A stretch of DNA of 64,000 nt. Origin: Rhizoclosmatium globosum (taxonomy: Eukaryota > Chytridiomycota > Chytridiomycetes > Chytridiales > Chytriomycetaceae). The notes below the pieces were generated by a model. The model had not been told where the DNA came from. It ran no database searches and saw nothing but the letters and a program-made list of their open reading frames with translations. Where the stretch lies: NCBI GenBank assembly GCA_002104985.1, contig MCGO01000139.1, positions 1 to 64,000 on the forward strand, read 5' to 3'. Both the position numbers and the translations under genes were made by a program. Position 1 is the stretch's first letter, and every line of letters starts with the position of its first letter. Positions 9,323 through 19,748 of the stretch are shown one piece after another.

Positions 9323-10934
9323 TTATTCGCTACGCTTATGCGCCAAAAACACCATATTCCGTGGACTTTCGTCAACGTCAAATAGATTAAGCATTTCGAC
9401 ATCCACGTTATCAGCACCTGTAACTCCGTTCATTTCGACCAGCACCATAAAACGATCCATCAATAACAAGCTCTCAAGGACGCGACTTAACATACTTTTG
9501 ATGCAAGTGACTAATACGATAAGATTCAATGCGTTCTTGTACTTAGGAAGGTCCATGAACTCCTCAATTTGGGATTCAGTCACGCACTTTTCTAATCCAA
9601 GTCGACTTAAAGCTGAGACTGCATAAGTAACAAATCCGCCATCATACGCTTCGGACGATAACTTGCCGAGCCTCAATTTCCGCTCCTTTCCATCTGTCAG
9701 GTTGAAATCATCGGTTTTTATGTCCGTTTGAATGTTAAAATGAGCAAGCAGTGCGTCAAAGAGGGCCCTTTTGTAGTGACCAGTAAGTTTCGAATGTATT
9801 CCATTTCTGTCAAAGTTTGAGAGTGTTTGACCAGCCAGATTTCGTGAGCTGTACCCCAAAGTAAGGTTGTGCGTTTGAGTGAGTGCTTGTATGGATTTCG
9901 ACATTGCAAATCCTGAATGAAGTTGTTGAATGAATGCAGCGTGCTGAAACACATCGTTTTACCGTGAGTTTCGCAGACATCACATGGGGTTTCAGGCTCA
10001 GTCAACAAGTTGTAACAACATGGAACCACGGCCACCATCTTAACTGATTTACAGTTTTCAAAGGTCTGCAGCATAGCTGGACCTGACAAATCGCCACAAG
10101 CGTGAAGTCCAACCAACACGAAATCAGTTTTCCCAGTCACATCTGCTTCCTCTAACTCCTCCAACATTTTCTGCAGTGATGTCGCATTTATCAAGATGGT
10201 CTTATGAACCACAGGCTTCCGATCCACAGATGCATAAGCCAAATCGACTTTTGACAACCCACGATCATTCAACAACTTCTTCAGGATATTACTTCCTCGC
10301 TTTTCAGAGCCAACCGTTTGAAGGCTATTGAAGTCAACAGCTATGCATGGATATTCCGTGCTCAATCGATGTGTCAGATATCCTTGCCCAGCTCCTACAT
10401 CAACAATGGTGGCTGTGTCCGAGATACCAGACTGTTTTATACGGTCAAGTATAACGCGGGAGAATCGATCAACTTCGTGTAGCTTCTTTCGAGACATTCC
10501 TGTCGTTGATTTGTTGCTTGATTTTTGGCTCTCAAATACTCCAGATGTAAAGTCATCGCAGTTGAAACTTCGAGGCAGTTGCAGTTTGATACAGTTTTCA
10601 AGAAAACCTTTAAGCGAAAGTGGCCAATTCGGCTATGTTTATCGTGTTACGTTCACTCTCCAATCAATGCTTCAAGACAAACCTGAATAACGCCGTCTTT
10701 CACTAAATCAATCAAATGCTCAATATTAAAGTGTTCGCTCTTGGAGAGGTGCTTCCACTCTTCAGGCCAGACTTTATCGAAACCCTCCCTCAAAGTGTCA
10801 AACGTGTGCGCTGAGCTGAGTCGCTGGTTTTGAGCGAGAAAGGCGGCAAGTTCTTCCAAGTATTGCTGTCGTTGTGTAGCTTCGAGAGTATCGGGCGAGG
10901 TAAAGGCTGACGGCAGACGACAAGTTGCCACCAT
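9323..10934 (-). CDS. METTL25/RRNAD1-type methyltransferase-like protein
   Basis: Start ATG 10934 (MVATCRLPS). The N-terminal part contains VWPEEWKHL. After an intron at about 10608-10682, the second exon has FLENCIKLQLPR, MSRKKLHEVDRFS, the SAM-like motif IVDVGAGQGYLTHRLS, LVGLHACGDLS and VVPCCYNLL, all typical of METTL25/METTL25B. A second intron at 9913-9962 (50 nt) joins to SKSIQALTQTHNLTLGYSSRNLAGQTL and a C-terminal helical region. Total about 496 aa. The first donor is uncertain: CAG|GTTTGT leaves the frame out by one, while T|GTCTTG restores it but is a weaker site. Substrate in this family is unsettled; I infer only a methyltransferase fold. Confidence 0.85.
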
Positions 10935-11060
10935 CTTCTGCGTTAAAAAAAAATAAACTGATGTATCATATGGAATCGTCATTAATTATTACTAAGGATT
11001 GTATTCTGCAACGATTTTTCTGGTAATCTCTTATGACAATCTTTACCCACAGAATCATTG

Positions 11061-12029
11061 ATGACGCACAACATCACAACCACAGCAGCCACACCGATGG
11101 CTCAAAACTATTTCCAAGTGGGAGCAACCTCCATCGGGGTCTTCAACTGTCTCGAAGTTATCTTTATCGCTCTGACAACCTTCAAGACCTACAACTCTTT
11201 ATACTTCCGAAGCCTTATGGTCGCTGCAATCGGAACCATCGTCTTTGCACTTGGATTTGTGAGTTTGTTTTTCGAGCTTTACGGGGATCAAAAGAATTTG
11301 TGGCAAGCTGTCACGCCATGCGTTTTTGGATGGTGGGGAATGGTTATGGGGTTTTCCATGACAATGTACTCGCGTTTGAAGCTCATTTCCGTTCCAAGGA
11401 CCGTTCAGAACTTTATTTTCAGGATGATTATGGTGAATGTTTTTGTGTCTCATATTCCAACCACGATTTTGTCCTTTGGGAGTCGGTTGATTGCCACCGA
11501 GCCTTGGATTATGGGATATGATATCATTGAAAAGATTCAGATGACTTTCTTTTGTGTTCAGGAGGTTGTGATTGGAGTCACTTACTTGATTTATATTCGG
11601 CGCAAGTTTGATAACGAAAACCTCGACTTGGTAAAGCATTCCGTCGTTGTGAACGTTATTGTTGTCGTGTTGGATGTATCAATGGTTGTTGTTGAGTACA
11701 TTGGATTCTATGGATATCAAAACTTGTTAAAAGTGGCGATCTACAGCATCAAGCTGAAGTTTGAGTTTTATTTGCTCAATTTGTTGAACGAGAGGTTGAA
11801 AGTTAGCTCGAGTGCTCAACCCTTTGCACTTGCAAATAAGACTGGGTCAACCCCGCAGTTGACACCTCTCTGTTCTCCTAAAATTAAAGCTGTGAAAACA
11901 TTCACTAGTTTTAGCGATGAGGAAATGGGATGTAGTCAAGGTACTGAGGGACGGGCAGCTCATCGCAAATCACAAGCATTTACTCTTGCAGATGCTGAAA
12001 TGGAGGGAGTTAAGGTGATCGATATTTAA
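11061..12029 (+). CDS. Seven-transmembrane protein, tandem copy 1
   Basis: 322 aa, intronless, intact. True ATG is 11061; a TTG sits just before it. About seven hydrophobic segments follow an N-terminal Thr-rich tail, for example SIGVFNCLEVIFIALTTF, VFALGFVSLFF, FGWWGMVMGFSMTMY and HSVVVNVIVVVLDVSMVVVE. Charged loops carry SRLKLISVPR and YIRRKFDNENLDLVKH. A hydrophilic Ser/Thr-rich tail of about 70 residues follows. The pattern resembles fungal integral-membrane families of the DUF7703 type, but this is only a topology-level resemblance. The neighbouring copy at 12369 is about 80 percent alike by eye up to the tail. Confidence 0.8.
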   Translation: MTHNITTTAATPMAQNYFQVGATSIGVFNCLEVIFIALTTFKTYNSLYFRSLMVAAIGTIVFALGFVSLFFELYGDQKNLWQAVTPCVFGWWGMVMGFSMTMYSRLKLISVPRTVQNFIFRMIMVNVFVSHIPTTILSFGSRLIATEPWIMGYDIIEKIQMTFFCVQEVVIGVTYLIYIRRKFDNENLDLVKHSVVVNVIVVVLDVSMVVVEYIGFYGYQNLLKVAIYSIKLKFEFYLLNLLNERLKVSSSAQPFALANKTGSTPQLTPLCSPKIKAVKTFTSFSDEEMGCSQGTEGRAAHRKSQAFTLADAEMEGVKVIDI

Positions 12030-12368
12030 TTTTTCTTTGAAGAGCTTATAAATTTACTGCCTATTTATTGTCGTTTTACGAAACATATTCTTTCTTGTTC
12101 GAATTATATATCAAAAGCAGGGACTGCAAATCTCGATTGTTTTGAGACGGTCTGGAATAAACCGAATTGGTTACTTCGCGTGAACTCGTTCAAGACATTC
12201 TGGCCGTCACGCAGTTGTTTAACTGGCTGCACTCAAAAACTCAGGCAATTAAGCAATGTTAGTAAAGTCAACGGGTCAAAGCTCTAAGTTTCACATAGTA
12301 CCCTTCATCTCTATGTAGCAAAGAATTTTAGGCAATCCGAATGGAAATCTTCCCCCAACTTCACCTTG
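12030..12368. other. Intergenic between tandem 7-TM copies
   Basis: AT-rich; holds the 3' end of copy 1 and the promoter of copy 2. No similarity to the region upstream of copy 1 was obvious, so the duplication appears limited to the coding unit. Nothing else was seen. Confidence 0.4.
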
Positions 12369-13337
12369 ATGACCAACAACGTCACGACAACAGCAGCGAC
12401 GCCAATGGCTCAAAACTATTTCCAAGTAGGAGCAACCTCCATCGGGGTCTTCAACTGTCTCGAAGTTATCTTCATTGCTCTGACAACCTTCAAAACATAC
12501 GACTCCCTATACTTTCGAAGTCTCATGGTCGCGGCCGTGGGAACTATCATCTTCGCTTTAGGGTTTGTAAGTTTATTCTTCGACCTGTATGGGGATCCCA
12601 AGAATCTGTGGCAAGCTGTGACACCGTGCACCTTTGGATGGTGGGGCATGGTTACGGGGTTTTCCATGACAATGTACTCGCGTTTAAAACTTATATCCGT
12701 TCCACGGGCTATTCAGGGTTATATCTTTGGGATTATTGTGTTCAATTTTTTCGTGTGTCATGTTCCGACCACGTTGTTTACGTTTGGAAGTCGCTTGATT
12801 GGTACTGAGTCTTGGATTATTGGGTATGATGTTATTGAGAAGATTCAGATGACGTTCTTTTGCGTTCAAGAGGTTGTGATTGGAATTACGTACTTGGTTT
12901 ACATTCGACGCAAGTTTGACAATGAAAACTTGGACTTGGTAAAACATTCTGTTGTCGTCAATATTATTGTTGTCACACTGGATGTGTCAATGGTGGTTGT
13001 GGAATACATTGGACTGTTTGGATACCAAAACTTACTGAAAGTGGCGATCTACAGCATCAAATTGAAATTTGAGTTTTATTTGTTGAACCTGTTGAATGAC
13101 CGCTTGAAGGCTGTTTCTTGCACTCAGCCATTTGCTTTCACTGCGGATATGACAACTGGAATAACCCAGCGTCTGACTCCTGATAGTTCTCCAAAAATCA
13201 AAGACTTCAAATCGTTTACTGGCTCCAACAAAACAGGAATGGGCAGTAGCCCCGTTATGGAAGCTATTCATCGTCCATCTCAGGCTTTTACTCTTACGGA
13301 CATTGAAATGGGCGGAATCAAAGAGAATGATATGTAG
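12369..13337 (+). CDS. Seven-transmembrane protein, tandem copy 2
   Basis: 322 aa, intronless, intact, ATG 12369. Same membrane plan and nearly the same sequence as the copy at 11061 (shared TTTAATPMAQNYFQVGATS, FGWWGMV.GFSMTMYSRLK, FDNENLDLVKHSVVVN). The cytosolic tail diverges, with different lengths of Ser/Thr/Pro linkers, but both tails end in a similar HRKSQAFTL/HRPSQAFTL block. Divergence concentrated in loops and tail suggests an old duplication with the membrane core retained. Function unknown. Confidence 0.8.
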   Translation: MTNNVTTTAATPMAQNYFQVGATSIGVFNCLEVIFIALTTFKTYDSLYFRSLMVAAVGTIIFALGFVSLFFDLYGDPKNLWQAVTPCTFGWWGMVTGFSMTMYSRLKLISVPRAIQGYIFGIIVFNFFVCHVPTTLFTFGSRLIGTESWIIGYDVIEKIQMTFFCVQEVVIGITYLVYIRRKFDNENLDLVKHSVVVNIIVVTLDVSMVVVEYIGLFGYQNLLKVAIYSIKLKFEFYLLNLLNDRLKAVSCTQPFAFTADMTTGITQRLTPDSSPKIKDFKSFTGSNKTGMGSSPVMEAIHRPSQAFTLTDIEMGGIKENDM

Positions 13338-13388
13338 CATACATTTCTATTATAATTAAAATTTCTTACTCTGGTTCAACATCATCTA

Positions 13389-14325
13389 CTATTCTCCCTT
13401 TACCCAACGAATTAATTCCAACGCACCCATCCTCCCCGCCCATCCAGCCGCATTCGCAGGAAAAGCACGTACCATAGCCGGCCCAAACCCTTTATATAAT
13501 GCTGGAACCCCACCTTCTTTCAACACTTTGGCTGCACAATCCAACACTCCTTTATACGTCCCTGCCGGACTCGCCTGAACCCTATTCTTAACAACATCCA
13601 TCGGCAACACAACAGACCACATAGCAACCCCCGACATACCCCCCGCAAACAAAGCGGCAGGAATACTGATTGTGTCTCCAACCTTCAACTTCATGTACAC
13701 ATACTCATACGTCGCATAATACACTGCACCCCCAGGAACATCACGTAACAAAGTCGCAACAGTCCCTCGATACAACCCCTTCACACCGCCCTCTTTCAAC
13801 ACACCTACAAGCGCATCAGACATGCCTCGGTACTGCGTTACGGAGTTTGGCTGTCCTTGTGTTTGAAGGATCACTTTTAAGCGTTCCATGGGTGTTGTGA
13901 CGATGGTTGTTGGGATTGAGGAGCAGCATCCTGCGAATGCGATTTCTGCGAGGGTGAGAGGGTGGTGGGATTCGTTTGAAGGACGGAATGCGATTGCAAT
14001 TCGTTGACCTATTTCGTAGGACCTTGTGTATGGGGGTTTAGACACAGATCAAGGGAGGGAGAGTGGTTGGCAGTTACCAGAAAGACAGAGCCCACATTGG
14101 AGTTACACCTAGCAGGGGAGAAGTGATGCCTCTGTACAGACCCTTTACACCTTGTTTGGCGATAGTTTGTTTGAAGCAGTCGGCCATGTTCTTGTACTGG
14201 TTCGTCGTCGTTTGCATCTTGACCTTGAGTGTGTCGAACGGGTAACCCACGAGCACATTCGAAATGCCGCCACAGCCACCGGCGACAAAGGCTGTCAATT
14301 GGTCAAGCTCGATTCGTTTCACCAT
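13389..14325 (-). CDS. CRC1: Mitochondrial carnitine/acylcarnitine carrier
   Basis: SLC25 family member of the inner mitochondrial membrane that exchanges acylcarnitines for carnitine in fatty-acid oxidation. Exons 14325-14078 and 14022-13389 (intron 55 nt); 882 nt, 293 aa, no frame break. The three carrier repeats carry P-x-[DE]-x-x-K motifs: YPFDTLKVKMQT, TPMERLKVILQTQG and LPMDVVKNRVQ. Blocks GVTPMWALSFW, LLRDVPGGAVYYATYEY and LYKGFGPAMVRAFPANAA are characteristic of the carnitine/acylcarnitine subgroup and set it apart from the ornithine carriers. Upstream ATGs in frame exist, but MVKRIELDQL at 14325 matches the usual short N-terminus. Confidence 0.9.
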
Positions 14326-14454
14326 TTTGTGACGGGTGATATCGGCGAGTTTTGATGGAGAGATTTTATACGAATCTAATAAATAGATAACTTTAAATAC
14401 AGTGTACGAGAAGAAAAAGAAGAAGGGAGACATGCAGAAAACCTCATCTTGAAA

Positions 14455-15522
14455 ATGGCTTCGTCAAGCCTGATTGACAAACCATTGCCACCACCGCCTC
14501 CTCAAAGCGAAGACATTGACCTCTCAATGGAAATCATTCCTCTAAATCCAGATACATCCCACCAAGACAACGGAGACCTCCTTTCAAGCACGGACCACAT
14601 TCTGGTTTCCACTGCTGGGACATTCACATACACTCCAACACAGGAAACGTACGAATCCGAAAGCCTGGCACTCTTGACTTATGGAACTGATATTCATTTA
14701 GAACAATTCATCAGAATAAAGAGGTGAGCCTTCTTGGTTTCAGAGACATAAGACTAAACCAGCCATCCAACAACACAACACAGTTTGAAACCAAAATACG
14801 CGACCTGATTTCAAACAACCCAACAACACGCGGCTTTCTAATCGGTACAAAACCTTCTCCAAATCACTCCCACCGCCCTTGCACTCATCCAACACACAAA
14901 CCAGAATCTTCCATAGACTCAATCTTCACAACCCCTCCACACATCCACCCCCCACCACCCTCTCACAAAACAAACACAACACCCGCAATCGACATCCTCC
15001 TCTTCCTCATCCTCTCTCAAAGATCCACGAAATCTCTGAATTCCTCGAAACTCGAGAATCCGGAATCACACCCCACGCGTCATGAAAATCGATAGCGACG
15101 GTGGATGCACGGCTCAAGTTCTGGATGCGGTTTTGGGAGGGATGAGAGGGTGGTTTGCGGGGGAGGAGGATGGGGAGGCGGCGTGGTTTCGGGATGATGT
15201 GGATGTTTTGGTTTCGATAGGTGAGTTCTGCGTGATCTTTTTTGGGGGGGAGCTAATTGTAAGGGGTTTAGGGGTTGGTGGGGAAGATGTTTGTGAAGCT
15301 GTGCGGAGGGAGTTTATGCTGCATTATGTGACGGTTACAGGTGGAACTGCGGGTGCTGGTTTGCAGGTGGATGTTGTTTGGTATCATGGGGATAAATCTG
15401 TTGGGGATATTGATTTGTCGTTTTCTGTTGAGGAGGATGAGGAGTTGGAGTTTGATACGGAATCTGAGTTGAGGTTGGGAGGGTTTGTGACTGGAAGAGA
15501 CTCAAGGAGTACATCAGATTGA
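14455..15522 (+). CDS. Low-complexity hypothetical protein with frame changes
   Basis: ATG 14455 starts MASSSLIDKPLPPPPP, then an acidic Ser/Thr-rich region to IRIKR; an intron (about 14725-14781) joins FETKIRDLISNNPTTRGFLIG. The next 200 bp are strikingly A/C-rich on the coding strand with two competing open frames. Coding becomes clear again at FLETRESGITPHA and MKIDSDGGCTAQVLDAVLGGM, with a further intron at about 15221-15272. The frame ends at TGA 15520-15522. The same frame is open again directly downstream into the tail-anchored ORF at 15559, so the two may be one gene. No family recognised. Confidence 0.45.
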
Positions 15523-15558
15523 AAGGATCGATGGAATAGTCGCGCAAAGGTTGCATGG

Positions 15559-16176
15559 TTGGAATCTTCCGAGGCGCCAGTGATGATGGGAACGCAACCA
15601 ACGCCCACGAATAGGCCAGAAAGTCAAGATGACGGATTTGTCGCCCAAAGTTTCATACAGCCAGAAGCATCTACTCCTCAGGAACCAGTACCACAACTTG
15701 AACAGTTTCTGTCAACACAACCATACCAAGAACCCATCAAAAACCCAATCCTACAATCAACGCCCCGAATACACGCTTCAGAAAACGCGGAACGCAGTTG
15801 GTCTGTCTCTAGTGTCGACTCAAGAGACAGTTTCCTCCTGCATCAAAATCGAATCGACACAGAACGCGACTTTGGCGGAGATCTTGGGGACACATCACAC
15901 CACTTGATACTCGCGGAGCTTATTGGTGATTTGGCTGAATTGACGTTGACGCATCAAGAAATGAATTCAATGATGAAGGAACGTGAGTCTCAGTCAGAAG
16001 GAACCAACGAACCTGTACCTGACGACAGCAAGTCACCAGATTCCGTTACGAGAGAAGTTGTTGAAGTCAAACCGCATATAGTTGAATACTCCCTCCTCAC
16101 ATCAATGTACACGTCCATCATAGCTTCACTCGTGATACTCGTACTCGCATTTCTATGGTACAACTACCAAACATAA
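15559..16176 (+). CDS. Tail-anchored membrane protein (hypothetical)
   Basis: 205 codons. Polar, Gln/Pro/Ser-rich body with acidic stretches, then a single hydrophobic C-terminal segment SIIASLVILVLAFLWYN that ends 4 residues before the stop, the layout of a tail anchor (ER, mitochondria or peroxisome). It lies in the same reading frame as the ORF ending at 15522, with only 12 codons between the TGA and this ATG, all open. It may therefore be the C-terminal part of that gene, separated by a sequencing error or true stop. No enzymatic motif. Confidence 0.5.
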   Translation: MESSEAPVMMGTQPTPTNRPESQDDGFVAQSFIQPEASTPQEPVPQLEQFLSTQPYQEPIKNPILQSTPRIHASENAERSWSVSSVDSRDSFLLHQNRIDTERDFGGDLGDTSHHLILAELIGDLAELTLTHQEMNSMMKERESQSEGTNEPVPDDSKSPDSVTREVVEVKPHIVEYSLLTSMYTSIIASLVILVLAFLWYNYQT

Positions 16177-16243
16177 TATATTCCTCATAATAAATTAAGT
16201 CCAAGAAGAAGTTGCTGTTGAATGAAGCAACGAGCTGACACTG

Positions 16244-17186
16244 ATGGACTCAAAAACCAACCACGACAAAGACTGGATCCAAACCGAACTCATAGAGCAC
16301 AGCAAAACCGGCTCTGATGCAGTCCTCTCAGACGTCCACGTCTCCTCCAAACCCATCACTATGCCATTCGGACTCAACCTAAACACACGTCTGAAGCAAC
16401 ACCGCTCCCACTCGTTGGACTACAAGTCTGGAACGGCGCGTTACTCTCGCCGAGTACATTTCGTGGCGGAGGAGTGTTGTGGCTGGAAAGCGGGTTGTGG
16501 AGGTTGGAGCAGGGACGGGAGTTGTTTCGTTTGTTGCTGCTGCTGTTGGAGCTGTACGTGTTGTTGCGACGGATGTTGGAGTGGATGTGCTTGGATTGTT
16601 GAAGGTGAATGGTGCGGTGAATGAGGGGGTTGTTGGGAAGGGTGTAGTTGAAGTGAGGGAGGTTGATTTGACGGATTCGGGGTGTCCGTTGTTTGCGTGG
16701 CCAAAGGAGTTGGGGGAAGGGGAAGAGGAAGAAAGGAGGGAGGATGAGTTTGGGTGGATGAAGGAGGATGTTGAGTTGTTTCATGATGAGTGTGAAGTGA
16801 TTCTTGCGGCGGATGTTGTGTATATTGACTATGTTACGTTCCATTTCGTGCGGCATTTGCCTGTGCTTTTGCTCAAGAAAAGTATGAGTGGGTCGTGGCG
16901 ATCACGGACGTTGTACTTGTCACTTGAGAAGCGAATTCAGTTCTCTGTTGAGGAATGCAGAGCCACAGCGCCGGCGTGGGACTTTCTGATAAGGACAATT
17001 GATGCCATGAATCAGGACTTGAATGAACGCGTGAATCCAGATGATGGAGAACGGGACTTGGAATCAGATTTCCCACGGGTACAGATTTGCATGGAGCCTG
17101 TAGATTTACGAGGGATGCCCAAGTTGTTTGAGTATGAACGGACAAAGGAACTGCAAATATGGAAAGCGTTTTTATTGATTGCGTGA
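16244..17186 (+). CDS. METTL22-like protein lysine methyltransferase
   Basis: Class I SAM methyltransferase of the METTL21/22 group; METTL22 in animals methylates the DNA/RNA-binding protein Kin17. N-terminus has DAVLSDVHVSSKPI. Then LPLVGLQVWNGALL and LAEYISWRR (in two further frames), motif I VVEVGAGTGVVS, VVATDVG, the post-II block VILAADVVYIDYVT, LYLSLEKRIQFSVEE and the C-terminal FEYERTKELQIWK, all in METTL22 order. Two single-base frame changes occur between about 16390 and 16450, so the protein (about 310 aa) is not open as given. No intron is needed. Confidence 0.75.
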
Positions 17187-17480
17187 TTTTAATTTTGAAT
17201 AGAGATCTGTGGCTGTGGTTTTTGGTGATTGAGAAAGATGGTAGAAGTGAGGGTCTCTGTATTCAGATACGGCAGAGAGGGAAAGGAAAACTCAAAGTGC
17301 AACCAATCAATTGACTTATCAACAGACAGCACTAAATAAATATTGATATGAGAAGCAACAAAGCGTGTGGATTGTGCCATCCCGTTGAATCTCACTTTTT
17401 CCTCGACTTGGATCTCCCCACCCTTTACGTCTTTCTTCTTTTCGAATCAATTCAATTCCAGCAAAACCAACCAGAAACCA
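17187..17480. other. Intergenic, nothing recognised
   Basis: Spacer of 294 bp between two co-oriented genes. No structured element seen. Confidence 0.4.
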
Positions 17481-19628
17481 ATGACACCACCTTCTTCTTC
17501 ATCAACAACAAAAGATCTCCGACGCGTGATGCCCTCGATTCTTTCGCAGCTTCCATCTGAGTGGCGCGGCACGACGTTTGCCAACAAGACGCTTCTTGGC
17601 GATCTGTGTTTGCGGATGGCGTGTTGTCGCTTGTTTCTTCGAAGGTGGCGAAGTGCGAAGAGCAAGTGACATCGACCGAGTTGAGTGGATTGGGTGTCGC
17701 CGAAGACTACTTTCGCGTGTCGTCGAACGTGTCGGTGCTGCTCGAACTCGCGCTTGCCTCGGACGCCGCACTCAAAGTCGACGACGTGCTCTCTTTGCCT
17801 CGGTGTCGATGCCCGTCATTGCCGTGCTTTTGACGGCGACGTTGCCGGTCGTGCTCTATGTTCAACAAGGGACAAAGGCCCCTTTCTCGGCTGCCCATGT
17901 CAAAACACTGGCTCTCCTTGGCGCAGATTTGACTGTTGTGTCTGGTGTTCCGAAACAGCAAGAGAAGGGAAAAGTGGTCGTGGCTTTCAGAGACTCGTTT
18001 GAAGCCGTTCAGTTTGCTGATGCTGTCGTGGCTCAGTCTACTCTCTATATTCTCAACAAGGATAAAATCAAGAGCGATGATGTCTTGGTCATTCGTAAGC
18101 GATTGAGTACTCCTCTTACTACTCCTGTCTGTGAGAGACGATTGCAAGAGGTACTGTCTTCTTATGATTATCGGTTAAAGCGAGTGGAGCGAGTGATCTG
18201 ATGTAGTCGAAGGGCTCGACGTATCGACAAGACAGTTGAAGGAATTTGAAGGACGCGTAAAAGAGGTCATGCGAAGTGATTTTTAAGATTTCGATGATAC
18301 GGAAAGAGTGGAATCAGAAGTGTGAGAGAGGGGAGAACGCATGTACTAACTGAATTAATTCAATAGTGGGCTGGAATCAAGGTTACAGCTGACACCGAAT
18401 CATCAACTCCTGCTGCTCTTGCCGAGTTTTACGCTCACTTGCAGACAATGTCCGGAACTACTGCGGACCCAACTGCCAATCCTGTCGTCTTTACTGCTGG
18501 ACTTCCTGCCATTTGCGCGACTTGGCTTGCACTTTTGACCACTGGAGGAGCTGATATTCTGATGGCATCCACTGCATGTACGTACTTGTAATCTTCAATT
18601 TGTTAAAACTAATGGCTCATTCAGACGGTGGATCGTCTCAACTTACTGACATTTTTGCTGCCCGTTCACCAACCAAATTCACCAAGTCAACTTATGACAT
18701 TACTGGCAAGAACGACATTCAAATCGCCATCAAAACATCCCTCGACAAACTCGCTAAAACTGCAAAGACCCCAACCACAGTCCTCTTTGTCGAAATTCCC
18801 ACAAACCCTGACATGAAAGTCCCAGACATGGCTGTCCTCGCCCGCCACCTCGAAACCTACGCCAAAACTACCAAAAAGCAAGTCCTCCTCCTCGTCGACA
18901 CAACCTTCGCCCCCGCCTCCCAAGTCCTCCAAAAAATCTCCGCCGTCGCTCCAAACCTCACAACAATGGTCTTCATCTCCATGTCCAAAAGCGTCAGCAG
19001 AGGCCACACAACAGCCGGAACCCTCGTCGCAAACTCAACCTCCTCCCCCTCCCGCGCCCTCCTCTCCAAAATCCGCGAAATCGGATCCCTCCTCGACACA
19101 ACCGCAAAACGCGACCAACTCTACCGCCTCACCTCAAACCACATTGGCGTCGAAACCCGCTGCCTAAAAGCATACACCGTAGCCGCATCCGTCGGATCCG
19201 CACTCGTCGCCTCCATCCACCGCCGAACATCCCACAAAATGGACCTCGCCTTCGTTACCCCGGAACAAGCCGCACAAGGATACACAACCTCCACATTCTC
19301 ATTCAACCTCCCACCGCTCCCGCACGCGCCGGTTCAAGTGAACCGAGACCTTGCACAGCGGTTCGTGGACTTGTTGACGGAACATAAAGGGCTTTTCAAG
19401 CCGTGTGTGAGTTTCGGGCAGGATAATGGTGTTGTGTATGCGACTGTTCCTGCGACGAGTACGCAGGGTGCGATTAAGGAGGAGGATAAGGCGAAGCAGT
19501 TGGTTGGGGGTGTTGAATTGACGAGGTTGAGTTTCGCGCCGGGGTGTGATGTTGGGAAGGTTGTTGAGGCGATTGAAGGGGCTTTGGATGTTATTTATGG
19601 TGCGGGTGGTGTGGGTGCCAAGTTGTAG
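17481..19628 (+). CDS. PLP-dependent Cys/Met-metabolism-type enzyme
   Basis: The C-terminal two thirds match the PLP transsulfuration family (PF01053): TAGLPAICATWLALLTTGGADILM, YGGSSQLTDIF, the aspartate region LLLVDTTFA and the probable PLP-lysine block FISMSKSVSRGHTTAGTL. An intron at 18578-18624 (47 nt) joins ASTA to YGGSS. The N-terminal part (17481 to about 18290) changes frame several times but reads coherently in pieces (FADGVLSLVSSKVAKCEEQ, FRVSSNVSVLLELALA, MPVIAVLLTATLPVVLY). One or two further introns lie between 18150 and 18366. Substrate cannot be told; cystathionine gamma-synthase/lyase-like is the closest guess. Confidence 0.7.
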
Positions 19629-19748
19629 ACGTTGTTTTTAATTTACGTTTCTTCTTTTTCCTTATTTCATACATAAATTTGTTCTGTTTGGATGGTCAGT
19701 GATTTATACGTGGTGGATGAATATCCCGATCTCTGTGGCAAACTCCAA

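Noticed and set aside
15520..15522. Selenocysteine codon
   Set aside because: No SECIS-like structure was seen and selenoproteins are rare in fungi; stop, error or readthrough are simpler.
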